NCBI RefSeq assembly: GCF_002284535.1
Contig: NZ_NPKH01000018.1
Coordinates: 10,658-74,657 of the forward strand
DNA: 64,000 bases
Source of the DNA: Mesorhizobium wenxiniae
GTDB lineage: Bacteria; Pseudomonadota; Alphaproteobacteria; Rhizobiales; Rhizobiaceae
Reading direction: 5' to 3'
Positions 18,110-27,308 of this stretch are shown here, in pieces (the stretch's first letter is position 1; each line of letters starts with the position of its first letter). The translations under genes and the position numbers were made by a program. The notes beneath the pieces were generated by a model. That model was not told the DNA's origin. It saw only the letters and a list, made by a program, of their open reading frames with translations, and searched no databases.

Positions 18110-18454
18110 AGCGCGGCCGTTCACACCGCGAACTGTCGGGCTGAGCGCACCCCAATGAACAGGGCCACGACGGCCCATTGCCGACCTTACTTCGCCGCTG
18201 GGTTGCGACGTGCTCGCGGAGCCCAGGGATCGACGGTGAATTTCGGCAACACGACAATTCTCTTGGCGACACGCTGACGTTACAGCCCGCCTGTATGCAC
18301 CCACGCAATGGCTCAGATTTGTCTGGGTTCGGTCTACTCGGCGCCCTGAGAAGGCGAAGATTTCCGGATCGAGGCGCTTGGGCCACCGTGCGCCTGGGCA
18401 GAGCGAACCGGTGCGGTCTTTAAGCTCAAGAGGCGCAACATTAGAGGGGAACAG
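18110..18454. other. Intergenic region before mgtE
   Basis: Between the end of the sugar operon and the Mg-transporter gene I see no supported reading frame, no clear terminator and no riboswitch I can recognise. The open frames on the minus strand here are Arg/Pro-rich and lack a ribosome binding site. AGGGGA just before 18455 serves the next gene. The DNA between about 18110 and 18430 may be decayed sequence. Confidence 0.45.
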
Positions 18455-19642
18455 ATGAGGCAAGAGAACGACATTCAGAAGTTGGTGCGCACGCTGCGTG
18501 CTCGAGCACCTGACGACGCGGCTGAATTGCTAGCCCGAGAGTCTCCCGAGTTCATCCGCGACGCACTAGAGTTGTTACCGGATAGGCACGCCCGGAAGGT
18601 GGCGGAGTATTTGCCACCGCAAAGGAGGCCCATCAAAACTCATACCGACGGAAAGGATCTCGCGATCCCCGAGGCCATCGTCGAGCTGATGGACCCGATC
18701 CCCGCCAGCGTTGCTGTCGGGACGACGGTAGCCGCCGCGGTCGAGGCCGTCAGGCGCGCGCAGGTGCCGACCGAGTTGACTTACCTCTACATCACGGACG
18801 ATGGCGATAAACTGGTTGGCCTGGTGGTCTTGCGCGATCTGATGCTGAGCGAGGCCGACGCGACGGTGGATCAGATCATGCTGGCAAGTCCGTTCGCCCT
18901 TCACGTCGATATGCCTTTGAGCGAAGCCTGCAAGGCGGCGGTACGCCGTCACTACCCTGTCTATCCCGTGGTGGACGCGGAGAACCGGCTGCTCGGGCAG
19001 GTTCGCGGCTGGCGGCTGTTCGAGCAGCAAATCATCGAGATTTCTGCCCAGCCTGGCCAGATGGTGGGTGTCCAGAAGGAGGAGCGTTCTTTCACGCCGC
19101 TGTTTTCAGCCTTCTTGAAACGCCATCCGTGGCTGCAGCTCAACCTGCTGACGGCCTTCATAGCCGCTTTCGTGGTCGGCTCGTTCACAGGCACGATCGA
19201 GAAGATCGTCGCCTTGGCGGCGTTCCTCCCGGTGTTGGCCGGACAGAGCGGAAACACCGGCTGCCAGGCGCTGGCTATTACGCTGCGTGGCCTCGCCTTA
19301 GGGGATGTGGACAAACGACCGAAGCTGCACCTGGTGCTGAGGGAGGGAGCGCTCGGGATCGCCAACGGCCTGCTCGTCGGTCTCGTGGCGGCCGCGGCCA
19401 TGTGGTTCTACGCCTCGCAGCAACCGGAGTCGGCATCCCAGGCGCCCATGCTGGCACTTGTGATCCTGCTCGCCATGTCCGGATCGTGCCTCATGTCCGG
19501 GATCTCCGGCGTGCTGATCCCGTTGGGCCTGCGGCGGGTCGGCGCCGATCCGGCCGTGGCTTCCGCGATCTTCCTTACCACGGTGACCGATATTGTAGGC
19601 ATGGGCCTGATGCTGGGGCTGGCCACTACGCTCGTGCTGTAG
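18455..19642 (+). CDS. mgtE: MgtE-family magnesium transporter
   Basis: An inner-membrane Mg2+ channel/transporter, 395 residues. A shortened MgtE N-domain (about 1-55: LVRTLRARAPDDAAELLARE, LELLPDRHARKVAEYL) is followed by two CBS domains (about 75-195; VAVGTTVAAAVEAVRR, VGLVVLRDLML, FALHVDMPLSEACKAA), a linker helix and five membrane helices (about 225-395), including AAFLPVLAGQSGNTGCQALA and FLTTVTDIVGMGLMLGLA with the conserved pore Asp379. Typical MgtE proteins are about 450 residues, so the superhelical N-domain that senses Mg2+ is reduced to a fragment. AGGGGAAC lies before the ATG. It may be cotranscribed with the SulP gene 79 bases on. Confidence 0.88.
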   Translation: MRQENDIQKLVRTLRARAPDDAAELLARESPEFIRDALELLPDRHARKVAEYLPPQRRPIKTHTDGKDLAIPEAIVELMDPIPASVAVGTTVAAAVEAVRRAQVPTELTYLYITDDGDKLVGLVVLRDLMLSEADATVDQIMLASPFALHVDMPLSEACKAAVRRHYPVYPVVDAENRLLGQVRGWRLFEQQIIEISAQPGQMVGVQKEERSFTPLFSAFLKRHPWLQLNLLTAFIAAFVVGSFTGTIEKIVALAAFLPVLAGQSGNTGCQALAITLRGLALGDVDKRPKLHLVLREGALGIANGLLVGLVAAAAMWFYASQQPESASQAPMLALVILLAMSGSCLMSGISGVLIPLGLRRVGADPAVASAIFLTTVTDIVGMGLMLGLATTLVL

Positions 19643-19721
19643 TGGGTCGCGGCCGCGGACGAGTGCCGACATTAAGGATGGCGTTGGCGGGATCACCGCC
19701 GTGAGGTTGTAGGGGCTCTGA

Positions 19722-21932
19722 ATGGTGGTTGAGCAGGTTGGGACACAGACGGATTTTGCGCGCCGCTTGAGCGCCGGGCTGGGCGTTCTGGCCCAGGAAC
19801 TGACCGCAGGTTTGACGACGGCTGGCGTAGCGCTGCCAATGTGCATCTCCTCCGGCGTCCTTGCCCTTTCGCCGCTCGGCGAGGATCGGGTGGCGGAAGG
19901 CGCGCTTGCCGGCGTCATCGCGGCCATTGTCGGCGGCATCGTCGCTTCCGTGTTTCAACGGTCGTCCTTCGTGACGACCATGCCCAGCAACTCACTGATC
20001 CAGGCCAGCCTGCTGGGATCCCTGCTCGTCGCTCTCGACGGCAACACGACCCAGGCGCTGCTTGCTTTCGTCGGATGCGTGATGCTGGCCGGCTTATGGA
20101 TGATCTTCATCGGGGCGACCGGACTCGCCCGAATCGTCAAGCTTGCCCCCCACCCGGTTGTCGCCGGGTTCATCTCGGGCGTTGGCATCCTGATCATCAA
20201 GAGTCAGACCCCGGTGCTTCTCGCGGTCTCGTCCTGGAGTGGGGTCGCGGCGGCAGATTTCAGCCTCGCCACTCTGACAAGACTTCCCTTCGGTCTTGCG
20301 CTGATCGCGACCATGGTGGTGATCACGCGACATGCACCCAGGATTCCGGCGCTGCTTGCCGGCCTGCTGATCGGCTATCTGATCTACCATGCTGCCCGTC
20401 TGTGGGCGCCCGGCATTGAGCTCGGCCCCGTTGTCGGCACGATCGATCTGGGCGGTTGGGCGCCGATAGGCCTACACGACGCTGCCATCGCACTCCGGCT
20501 CGGGTTCGGAGATATCTGGTGGACCCTGATCGCCGGCTCGTTGACCCTGGCGATCGTGGGAACGCTTGACACGGTCTTCACCCTGCGCACGGCGCGCAAT
20601 CTGGCTGACATTCAGATCGGTCCGGACCGCGCCCTTGTCGGGCTGGGCATCGCCAACCTTGTCTCCCCTATTATGGGCGGGCTGTTCGTCTCCACGTCAG
20701 CCTCGCTGACTGCCGCCAACCATCGTGCCGGTGGGCGCACGCGCGCCTCGACATTTGCGAGCCGGGCGGTGCTGCTTGCGGCCATCCTTGCGTTCCCGGG
20801 TCTGATCTTCTCGATGCCGCTGGTTGTGCTGGCCGCCATTCTGGTTTTCGTCGGCATCAATACCATAGACCGTTGGGCGCTGCGGACCGCGCGCCAGGCA
20901 CTCTTCGGCAAGGATGCGACGGGCCGCATCCAGGCACAGCGCAATATCGGCGTAGTCGCTACGGTGGCGCTCGCCACAGTGCTTGGCCAACCCGTTGTCG
21001 GCGCCGTGGTCGGCGTGGCGCTGGCCTGCATCGTCTTCATGATCGAAATGAACCGGCCCGTGGTGCGGCGAAAGGAGATAGTCGGCAAGACGCGCTCCAG
21101 GCGCATCCGTTCCACAGCTCAGAACGAGTTGCTGGCGGCCCACGAGCGGGAGCTTGCAGTCTTCGAGCTGCAGGGGGTGCTATTCTTTGGCAATGCCGAT
21201 GAGCTCGCGGAGGAGATCGAGCGGCTGCCCATCGCCGTGCGGGTGATCATTCTCGATTTCCGCGCCCTCAGCGACATCGACGCCTCCGGCGCATTGACAT
21301 TGCAGCAGATCGCCGCTCGGTGCGCCAGGCGTGGTCAGCGGTTGTTCTTCAGTGACCTCAAGGATGCCCAGGTTCTGGAGGAGTGCACGTCGCAACCTAA
21401 TGGACCGAATATCTACCCCGACCTCGAAACAGCGCTGGAGCGCTTCGAAGAGGAAATCGTGCAGCGGACCGACAGTGCAGCCCGCTCCGTGATAGAGGTG
21501 CCACTCGAACGCACCGATTTCGGCATGACCACGCAGCCGGAAGATTTGAAGGTGCTGATGAGCTATCTCGACCACGTCGAATTCCCGAAGGGCGCAGTGC
21601 TGTGCCGCGCTGGCGATCCGGCGGACCGACTGTGGATGCTGACGCGCGGCTGTATCAGCGTCTGGGTAATTACGCCTGGCGGGCGGCGCCGGCTGGCGAG
21701 CATCGGGGCTGGATGCACAGTGGGCGAAATGGGTTTCCTGACCGAGCGACCACGCTCGACGGACGTGATCGCCGACGAGGATGTTGTTGCCTATAAGCTG
21801 ACCTCGTCGGCGTTCAACAAGATAACAAAGGCTAGGCCGCACATTGCGCAGGCCGTCCTGAGAAGCATCGCCCGCCAGCTCTCCGACCGCTTGCGCAACG
21901 CGACGGAAGACCTTCGGATGAGCTACATGTGA
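19722..21932 (+). CDS. SulP-type anion transporter with STAS and cyclic-nucleotide-binding domains
   Basis: A 736-residue inner-membrane protein. Residues about 20-440 are the SulP/SLC26 membrane domain (GLTTAGVALPMCISSGVL, GGIVASVFQRSSFVTTMPSNS, and PIMGGLFVSTSASLTAANHRAG). Residues about 475-580 are a STAS domain (LAVFELQGVLFFGNADELAEE, VIILDFRALSDIDASGALTL). Residues about 610-730 are a CRP-like cyclic-nucleotide-binding domain with a near-complete phosphate-binding cassette (TVGEMGFLTERPRSTDVIA). The likely cargo is sulfate, bicarbonate or a carboxylate. The start at 19722 (ATG) follows GTAGGGG. The cyclic-nucleotide domain suggests direct gating by cAMP or cGMP, and an adenylate cyclase is encoded nearby. 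Confidence 0.9.
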   Translation: MVVEQVGTQTDFARRLSAGLGVLAQELTAGLTTAGVALPMCISSGVLALSPLGEDRVAEGALAGVIAAIVGGIVASVFQRSSFVTTMPSNSLIQASLLGSLLVALDGNTTQALLAFVGCVMLAGLWMIFIGATGLARIVKLAPHPVVAGFISGVGILIIKSQTPVLLAVSSWSGVAAADFSLATLTRLPFGLALIATMVVITRHAPRIPALLAGLLIGYLIYHAARLWAPGIELGPVVGTIDLGGWAPIGLHDAAIALRLGFGDIWWTLIAGSLTLAIVGTLDTVFTLRTARNLADIQIGPDRALVGLGIANLVSPIMGGLFVSTSASLTAANHRAGGRTRASTFASRAVLLAAILAFPGLIFSMPLVVLAAILVFVGINTIDRWALRTARQALFGKDATGRIQAQRNIGVVATVALATVLGQPVVGAVVGVALACIVFMIEMNRPVVRRKEIVGKTRSRRIRSTAQNELLAAHERELAVFELQGVLFFGNADELAEEIERLPIAVRVIILDFRALSDIDASGALTLQQIAARCARRGQRLFFSDLKDAQVLEECTSQPNGPNIYPDLETALERFEEEIVQRTDSAARSVIEVPLERTDFGMTTQPEDLKVLMSYLDHVEFPKGAVLCRAGDPADRLWMLTRGCISVWVITPGGRRRLASIGAGCTVGEMGFLTERPRSTDVIADEDVVAYKLTSSAFNKITKARPHIAQAVLRSIARQLSDRLRNATEDLRMSYM

Positions 21933-22245
21933 CACTTGATGCGTCAGGCGGCGACCAGATATGCGCAGAATCGCACAAACAATATTGATCTTGTCGGCTG
22001 CGCGATCCACGGCTGATTATGATTTGGCTTAGTTGCCGTTTGTACCGAATACTTGCTCGAAGTCCAGCAACGCTGAGAAGATGCTTGGCCAATCAGGGTA
22101 GCCGAAATGCGAATGAACCCGATAGTTTGTTGCGCAGCTGCAACAGCTGCTGAAGACTCGGAAGGTTTTGTGCCAGTTCTGTCGCTTTTTTTCGTGCAGG
22201 CGTGCTAGATCGCTGCACTAGTCGGGTTGGGGTGGGTTTCTCGGC
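21933..22245. other. Intergenic region before the TPR/FecR/cyclase cluster
   Basis: No gene is supported. The stretch contains a 17-bp perfect palindrome (listed separately) and a T7 run at about 22187-22193, and should hold the terminator of the SulP gene and the promoter of the next cluster; I could not place a convincing -35/-10 pair. GGTTGGGGTGGG precedes the next ATG. Confidence 0.45.
22134..22150. promoter_or_regulatory. Perfect palindrome upstream of the TPR/FecR/cyclase cluster
   Basis: GCAGCTG-CAA-CAGCTGC has two perfect 7-bp arms around 3 bases, about 95 bases before the first gene of the cluster. It could be an operator or part of a weak terminator for the upstream gene. No known regulator site is recognised. 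Confidence 0.3.
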
Positions 22246-23520
22246 ATGCATTCCTCGTTTTCAATGATCTTCGGCTTCGCCGCGGCGCTGCTTTGCACCG
22301 GCATATCGCCGGCCGGCGCACAAGGTCTCTATCCGGCCTATGACGATGCTTTTTCAGCCCGCATCGCCAGTCCGGCCGACAACGGAACGCTCGCCCAGTT
22401 CGTCACGGTTGCCGTCAACGCCGGGCAGTACGATCAGGCGATCTCGTCGGTCGAGCAGTATCTCATCAAATATCCCCGCGATGCCCGCGCCCGGCTTGCG
22501 GCCAGCCGGTTGTACTATCATGTCGGCTCCTATGAATTGGCCCGGCGGCAGGTGCAGTACGGCATCGAGGTCGGGGGCCTGTCCGCGGCTGAGCAGCAGG
22601 AAGCTGTTCGCCTGCTTGCCCGCATCGAGCGCGCGTTGCGTGGCGTCACCTGGGAACTCGCCCTGACCGGCGGCGTGTTCAGCGCATTCACCGATTTTGA
22701 GCCCGGTGGGGCCCAGGACGACGACAGCTTCGTCTCGCCCTATGGGCGGGCGGAAGGCTTTGTGCGATGGGACCTCGGCACGCCAAGTGCCGACGCTCTC
22801 GTTCTTTCAGGGTCGTTGACGGCGACACAGCGTTTTTTCACGCCAGACCTGTCGGTTCCGGGTAGCAAGGAGACTTTCATCCACGGCAACGCCGCGATCA
22901 CCTGGGACAAGGGGCTGCCCAACAGTGGGATCGATTCGCTGCGCCTGCTGCTTTCGGCGTTTACCGTTACAGATCGTTTCGACAGCGATATCCACGAAAC
23001 CGGCATCGGCCTCAGTGGACGCTTTCTTGTGCGCCCGACCGTCGAGACGACGCTTTTTGCAGGCGGCGGCTACATCGATCTAAGCGCCTCGCAAGGCATT
23101 TTCGCCGATAGCAGGGTCTTTTATGAGGCAGGCGGCAGCTACCGCTTCCGCAATGGCCAGGCGCTCGGATTGCGCCTGGTCGGCTCGAATGACTTCGCCT
23201 CCGGATCTGGCGAAATCGGCCACAGCTACATGGGCGAGATCCGGTACGGCGGAGTGCTGATGGAAGTACCGGACCTGTTCGTATGGTCTCACCAGGTCGC
23301 CGTCTCGGCCGGCCACAGCGACACTCCCGACTTGTCCGTCGGCATCGGCACGAACATAGAAAGCGACTTCTGGCGCATTGCCTCGGAAAGCGATTTTCAG
23401 CTCACTGAGTGGCAGAAGGTCAGTGTCGACCTCGCCTATCGCGAAACCGACTTCGATATCGCTAGCCGCGACCGAAATTCATTCGAATTGCTCGTGAGCT
23501 ACACGTTGACGCTCAACTGA
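22246..23520 (+). CDS. Exported TPR / beta-barrel outer-membrane-like protein
   Basis: A 424-residue exported protein. Signal peptide about 1-25 (MIFGFAAALLCTGISPAGAQ). Residues about 48-130 are helical and TPR-like (TVAVNAGQYDQAISSVEQYL, RLAASRLYYHVGSYELARRQVQ). From about residue 140 to the end alternating aromatic/polar strands (TWELALTGGVFSAFTDF, SFVSPYGRAEGFVRWDL, FELLVSYTLTLN) look like a beta-barrel with a C-terminal strand. The next two genes encode a FecR-domain protein and a CHASE2 cyclase, an association I know from other alphaproteobacteria. Probably the outer-membrane arm of this signalling or surface module; function unproven. Confidence 0.75.
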   Translation: MHSSFSMIFGFAAALLCTGISPAGAQGLYPAYDDAFSARIASPADNGTLAQFVTVAVNAGQYDQAISSVEQYLIKYPRDARARLAASRLYYHVGSYELARRQVQYGIEVGGLSAAEQQEAVRLLARIERALRGVTWELALTGGVFSAFTDFEPGGAQDDDSFVSPYGRAEGFVRWDLGTPSADALVLSGSLTATQRFFTPDLSVPGSKETFIHGNAAITWDKGLPNSGIDSLRLLLSAFTVTDRFDSDIHETGIGLSGRFLVRPTVETTLFAGGGYIDLSASQGIFADSRVFYEAGGSYRFRNGQALGLRLVGSNDFASGSGEIGHSYMGEIRYGGVLMEVPDLFVWSHQVAVSAGHSDTPDLSVGIGTNIESDFWRIASESDFQLTEWQKVSVDLAYRETDFDIASRDRNSFELLVSYTLTLN

Positions 23521-23531
23521 AAGAGACCGCG

Positions 23532-24332
23532 ATGAGGACCCTGTATCGTCAGATAGCCACCTGTATCGCCTGCCTTGGCTTTGCGGCACCGTCTGTCGCT
23601 GAAACGGTCGGGTCCATGACGGCCTACCAGACCGACATCATCCGCAATGACCGCGAGGCGATGAACGTCGGCGCTGCCGTCGAACTCGGCGACCAACTGC
23701 GCAGCAATATCACCGGTCTGGGAATGCTCGTGTTCCGGGACGAGTCGAGCGCCAAGATTGGTCCGAACACCAGCCTGACGATCGATGAATTCGTCTACGA
23801 TCCGGGGTCCCGATCAGGAAAGATCGACATCAGGATGAACAGCGGCCTGGCCCGTTTCTACGGCGGTCAGGTTTCGAAGGGCGGCGACATGCAAGTTGCG
23901 ACGCCACACATGGTGCTCGGAGCCAGAGGCGGCATCATTGAAGTGCTTGTGATAGCTGGTCAGACCGTCGGCATACTGCGCGCCGGCCGCATGACCTGCA
24001 TGTTGAATGGTCGCAAGCTCGTGATCACAAACCCGGGCCACGCCTGCACGTCGGACAATGGCAACCTGCTGACCGGCTACGGCGGTATCGACGCCTTCCC
24101 GATATTGGACAGCATCGATCGGATAGCCGGCACCGGCATGCCAGGCGAACCGGGTCCGGGGCTGAACGTAAGCGCGATTTGTGCGTCAGCACTCGGCAAC
24201 TCGCTCAAAGCCTGCAAGTCCACCGACGGCGCGTTGCCCGGCGTGGCCATGGAATTCCCTGACAGCTCAACGCCCCCTGTAGGCAGCGGGGTGGATGATG
24301 AGGATGATGACTGCTTTCCCGACTGCCGGTAA
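23532..24332 (+). CDS. Exported FecR-domain protein
   Basis: A 266-residue exported protein with a signal peptide (about 1-22, IATCIACLGFAAPSVAE). The FecR domain spans about residues 45-145: GAAVELGDQLRSNITGLGMLVFRDESSAKIGPNTSLTIDEFVYD, then IRMNSGLARFYGGQVS, MQVATPHMVLGARGGIIEVL. Unlike FecR anti-sigma factors it lacks an N-terminal cytoplasmic part and a membrane segment, so it acts outside the inner membrane, probably as a binding module for the neighbouring CHASE2 cyclase or the barrel protein. The C-terminus is acidic (VDDEDDDCFPDC). It begins 11 bases after the barrel gene and ends 15 before the cyclase gene. Confidence 0.82.
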   Translation: MRTLYRQIATCIACLGFAAPSVAETVGSMTAYQTDIIRNDREAMNVGAAVELGDQLRSNITGLGMLVFRDESSAKIGPNTSLTIDEFVYDPGSRSGKIDIRMNSGLARFYGGQVSKGGDMQVATPHMVLGARGGIIEVLVIAGQTVGILRAGRMTCMLNGRKLVITNPGHACTSDNGNLLTGYGGIDAFPILDSIDRIAGTGMPGEPGPGLNVSAICASALGNSLKACKSTDGALPGVAMEFPDSSTPPVGSGVDDEDDDCFPDCR

Positions 24333-24347
24333 GCCCGGCCGATCGGC

Positions 24348-26270
24348 ATGAGCCCCTCGCTTGATTGCCGGCGGGCTGCCAGGCGGAAAATACCTGGTCT
24401 TGCGGTCGTACTCTTGCTGCTCGCTTGCCATTTTGCTTTCGACGGGCCGCTATCGCGCCTGCGCGAGCGTACGTACGACTTCTACCAGTTTCTCGCCCCG
24501 CGCGAGGCGACCAGCAATCCTGTTGTCATAGTCTCGATAGACGACGCGAGCCTTAAGGCATATGGGCGATGGCCTTGGAACCGTGGCCTTTTGGCCGATC
24601 TAGTCGATGGAGTCGCCGAGTCCGGTGCGGCGGTGATCGGGCTTGCGCTGATGCTGCCCGAGGCTGACATCTCTCCTGATGGCATCGCCGGAGACAAGCG
24701 TCTCGCCAGCGCACTGGCGAAAAATCGAACGGCGCTCGCCGTCAGCCTGGGTAACGAGGCGACGGTTTCAGAAGCAGAGCCCAAAGCCGGCTGGTCGATC
24801 GTCGGGCAAGTACCCGAGACGCTTCCTGGCTTCACCGGCCTGACAGGCTCGCTTCCGGATTTCTCGAGCGCCGCTGCAGGCCTCGGCGCAATTCGCACTT
24901 TGCCGGATCCCGACGGCGTACTACGCCATGTGCCGCTGCTCTGGCTCCGAAATACGGCTCAAGGCGTTCAGCTCTGGCCGTCCTTCGCGCTCGAACTCCT
25001 GCGCCTCTACGCCGGAGAGAACGGCTACGTAGCCCGGATGAATGCCGCCGGGTTTGACGCGCTCAGGATGGCCGGGACCATCGTGCCACTCGAGCCGCAG
25101 GGCAGCATCCGCCTCTGGGAAACCGACACCAATACGCCGCGCATATCTGCCAGTAGTATTCTTTCGGGCCGCGGCGATCCGCTGCTGCGGAACGCCATCG
25201 CCATTGTCGACCTGTCGGCCGTGGGATTGACGCAGCACCTGCCAACCCCGACGCGTCCGGCGCGACCAGGCGTGGACATCCACGCTGATGCAATCGGCCA
25301 GATGCTTGCCGCGCGCTATCTTGCAGAGCCAACGCAAGCGCGTACGCTGGAGCGGCTGTGGTTGGTCCTCAGTGGCATCGTTTTCATCGGACTTTCGGGA
25401 GTTCTCGCCCAGCGTGTCATGCTTGGCGCCCTCGCTCTGGCGCTCCTTGTTGCCACGCCCTTCGCGTTCGGCGCTCTCGAATACAGCCTGCAGGGTAAGC
25501 TCTACGACCCACTACAGCCGGCGCTTGCGACGATCCTCTTAGCAGGCTTCGAAGGCTATGTCCTCTACAGGCGCAGCGAGCAGCGCCGGTCCACCCTGGC
25601 ACGGCAGTTTTCCCAGTATCTGTCGCCCTCCGTGGTGCAGCGCCTCGCAAATTCGGATACCGAAGCGATCCTGTCCGGAGAGAAGCGCGAGATCACAATC
25701 CTGCTGAGTGACATACGAGGCTTCACGGCGATGAGCGAACAACTCGATGCACAAGAAATCGCAAAGGTGGTCAATCACTTCCTCGGCCTCGCGACCGATG
25801 AGATACTCAAGCGCGACGGGACCATCGATAAGTTCATGGGCGATGCCGTGCTAGCCTTCTGGAACGCGCCGCTTGACCAGCCAGATCATCGCGAGCGTGC
25901 GCTCGAAGCGGGGCTTGCCCTGATCGAACGGGTGAAGCGCGAAAACGCGGCGTTCACGGCGCGCGGGCACCCCTCTATCCAAATCGGCGTCGCTATCGAG
26001 ACTGGCATCTGCTCCGTAGGGAATTTCGGCTCCGAACGGCGCTTCGATTACACCGCGATCGGCTCGCCGGTGAACCGCGCGGCACGGCTCGAGTCAACCA
26101 CCAAAAAGCTGAGGATCCCCCTGGTGCTTGGTCCCGGATTTGCGCAAGGAGCATCGATGCCGGTTGTGCAGGCAGGCGCCTTTGAACTCCAAGGCTTCAA
26201 GGGCGAGGTGTCGATTTTCACCGTTCCGGAGATACACCCCTCGTCACAATCCGCCAAGGAAGTCGTGTGA
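24348..26270 (+). CDS. CHASE2-domain membrane adenylate cyclase
   Basis: A 640-residue class III cyclase. After an N-terminal membrane segment (IPGLAVVLLLLACHFAFD) a periplasmic CHASE2 sensor spans about 35-330 (VVIVSIDDASLKAYGRWPWNR is its hallmark). Three helices follow (about 340-420; LWLVLSGIVFIGLSGVLAQRV, LALALLVATPFAFG). The cyclase domain covers about 445-600: metal Asp in LLSDIRGFTAMSE, Lys and Asp in TIDKFMGDAVLAFW, FDYTAIGSPVNRAARLES. Lys before FMGD and Asp in FDYTAIG favour ATP as substrate. It makes cAMP in response to a periplasmic signal, plausibly through the FecR protein encoded just upstream. Confidence 0.92.
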   Translation: MSPSLDCRRAARRKIPGLAVVLLLLACHFAFDGPLSRLRERTYDFYQFLAPREATSNPVVIVSIDDASLKAYGRWPWNRGLLADLVDGVAESGAAVIGLALMLPEADISPDGIAGDKRLASALAKNRTALAVSLGNEATVSEAEPKAGWSIVGQVPETLPGFTGLTGSLPDFSSAAAGLGAIRTLPDPDGVLRHVPLLWLRNTAQGVQLWPSFALELLRLYAGENGYVARMNAAGFDALRMAGTIVPLEPQGSIRLWETDTNTPRISASSILSGRGDPLLRNAIAIVDLSAVGLTQHLPTPTRPARPGVDIHADAIGQMLAARYLAEPTQARTLERLWLVLSGIVFIGLSGVLAQRVMLGALALALLVATPFAFGALEYSLQGKLYDPLQPALATILLAGFEGYVLYRRSEQRRSTLARQFSQYLSPSVVQRLANSDTEAILSGEKREITILLSDIRGFTAMSEQLDAQEIAKVVNHFLGLATDEILKRDGTIDKFMGDAVLAFWNAPLDQPDHRERALEAGLALIERVKRENAAFTARGHPSIQIGVAIETGICSVGNFGSERRFDYTAIGSPVNRAARLESTTKKLRIPLVLGPGFAQGASMPVVQAGAFELQGFKGEVSIFTVPEIHPSSQSAKEVV

Positions 26271-26284
26271 TGTTTGGCACCGGT

Positions 26285-27076
26285 TCAACTCGCCATCTCA
26301 TTGGCCGGCGAGCGAAAGCCAAGGGCGGCGGAAATACGATGGGCGGCCCGGGCTACCATATCGCCCAGTTCGCTTATGCGCTCTTCCGGCACCCGGTTTT
26401 CCGGGGCAGCGATGTTCAGCGCCGCGATTATCTTGCCCGGTGCCACGAACACCGGTGCGGTGATCGAAATCAGATCGTCGTTGATCTCGCCGCGACTGAC
26501 GAAAAACTTCGCCTTGCGGATTTGCTCGAGCCCGCCCCTTAGAAGCCGAGGATCGGTCACAGTTTTTTTGGTGAAGCGCTTCAACGGGCCGGAAAGAATG
26601 GCCTCGCGCTCCTTATCATCCATATGGGCCAGGAACGCCTTGCTCGAACCGGCATGTAGCGGACGCCGGCGGCCGACAATCGCATTGACACGAAGGTCCC
26701 GCTTCGGCTCCCATTTGGCGACGCAAAGGCTTTCCTGGTCATCGCGGATTCGCAGCTGGGTGGTTTCGCCGATCTCCTGACCGAGTTCTTCCAGAACAGG
26801 GTGTGCGATGCGGATCAGGTCCATCTGTTCGCTGGCGGCGTGGCCGAGCATCAGCGCGGCGAGGCCGAGGCGATAGCCTTTTCCATCCGATGACCGCGCC
26901 AGCAGACCGCGTCGCACCAGCGTCTGCAAAAGCCGGAAAGCACGTGCCTTGCTGTCGCCGGAACGCCGCGCGATTTCGGAAACGCCAAGATCGGCCTCTC
27001 CGGCCACAGTCTGCAGCAAGCTGATCGCGCGATCGACGGAATCGACTGTGTACCGGGTGTCTGCCTGATCGGTCAT
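26285..27076 (-). CDS. IclR-family transcriptional regulator
   Basis: A 263-residue regulator. ATG 27076 has an AGGA site 8-12 bases upstream; two in-frame starts further up add only unrelated residues. The N-terminal winged helix is at about 10-70 (TVDSVDRAISLLQTVAGEA, SEIARRSGDSKARAFRLLQTL). The effector domain follows (ELGQEIGETTQLRIRDDQESL, AGSSKAFLAHMDD, APVFVAPGKIIAALNIAAP). It is divergent from the peptide-transport operon and probably controls it. The 3' end meets the cyclase gene head-on with only 14 bases between. Confidence 0.9.
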   Translation of the reverse strand: MTDQADTRYTVDSVDRAISLLQTVAGEADLGVSEIARRSGDSKARAFRLLQTLVRRGLLARSSDGKGYRLGLAALMLGHAASEQMDLIRIAHPVLEELGQEIGETTQLRIRDDQESLCVAKWEPKRDLRVNAIVGRRRPLHAGSSKAFLAHMDDKEREAILSGPLKRFTKKTVTDPRLLRGGLEQIRKAKFFVSRGEINDDLISITAPVFVAPGKIIAALNIAAPENRVPEERISELGDMVARAAHRISAALGFRSPANEMAS

Positions 27077-27117
27077 TTCTCGTTTCCTCGCCAAAACTCT
27101 CATGCTGAAGCCTAAAT

Positions 27118-27132
27118 GAGAAAATTTGTCTC
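27118..27132. promoter_or_regulatory. Near-palindrome in the IclR/peptide-operon divergent region
   Basis: The 15-mer GAGAAAATTTGTCTC is symmetrical apart from one mismatched pair of positions. It stands 42 bases upstream of the IclR start and before the peptide-binding-protein gene, the usual place for an IclR-type operator. A TTGACA element follows at 27160-27165, but no good -10 is paired with it. Confidence 0.4.
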
Positions 27133-27308
27133 GTCTAGTGAAACAACGGTTTATCTGTGTTGACAAGCGGAGGAGCTTTAGTTTCAACTCGCCGTCAGGA
27201 AGGAGGCCGGCACCGTCAGCGGATCCTAGGCTGGGCTCGATGATGGCAAGCGGCAGCAGAAAAGAACTCCTCCGACGGACCTATCCAGAGTGGACACGGA
27301 GAGAACCA

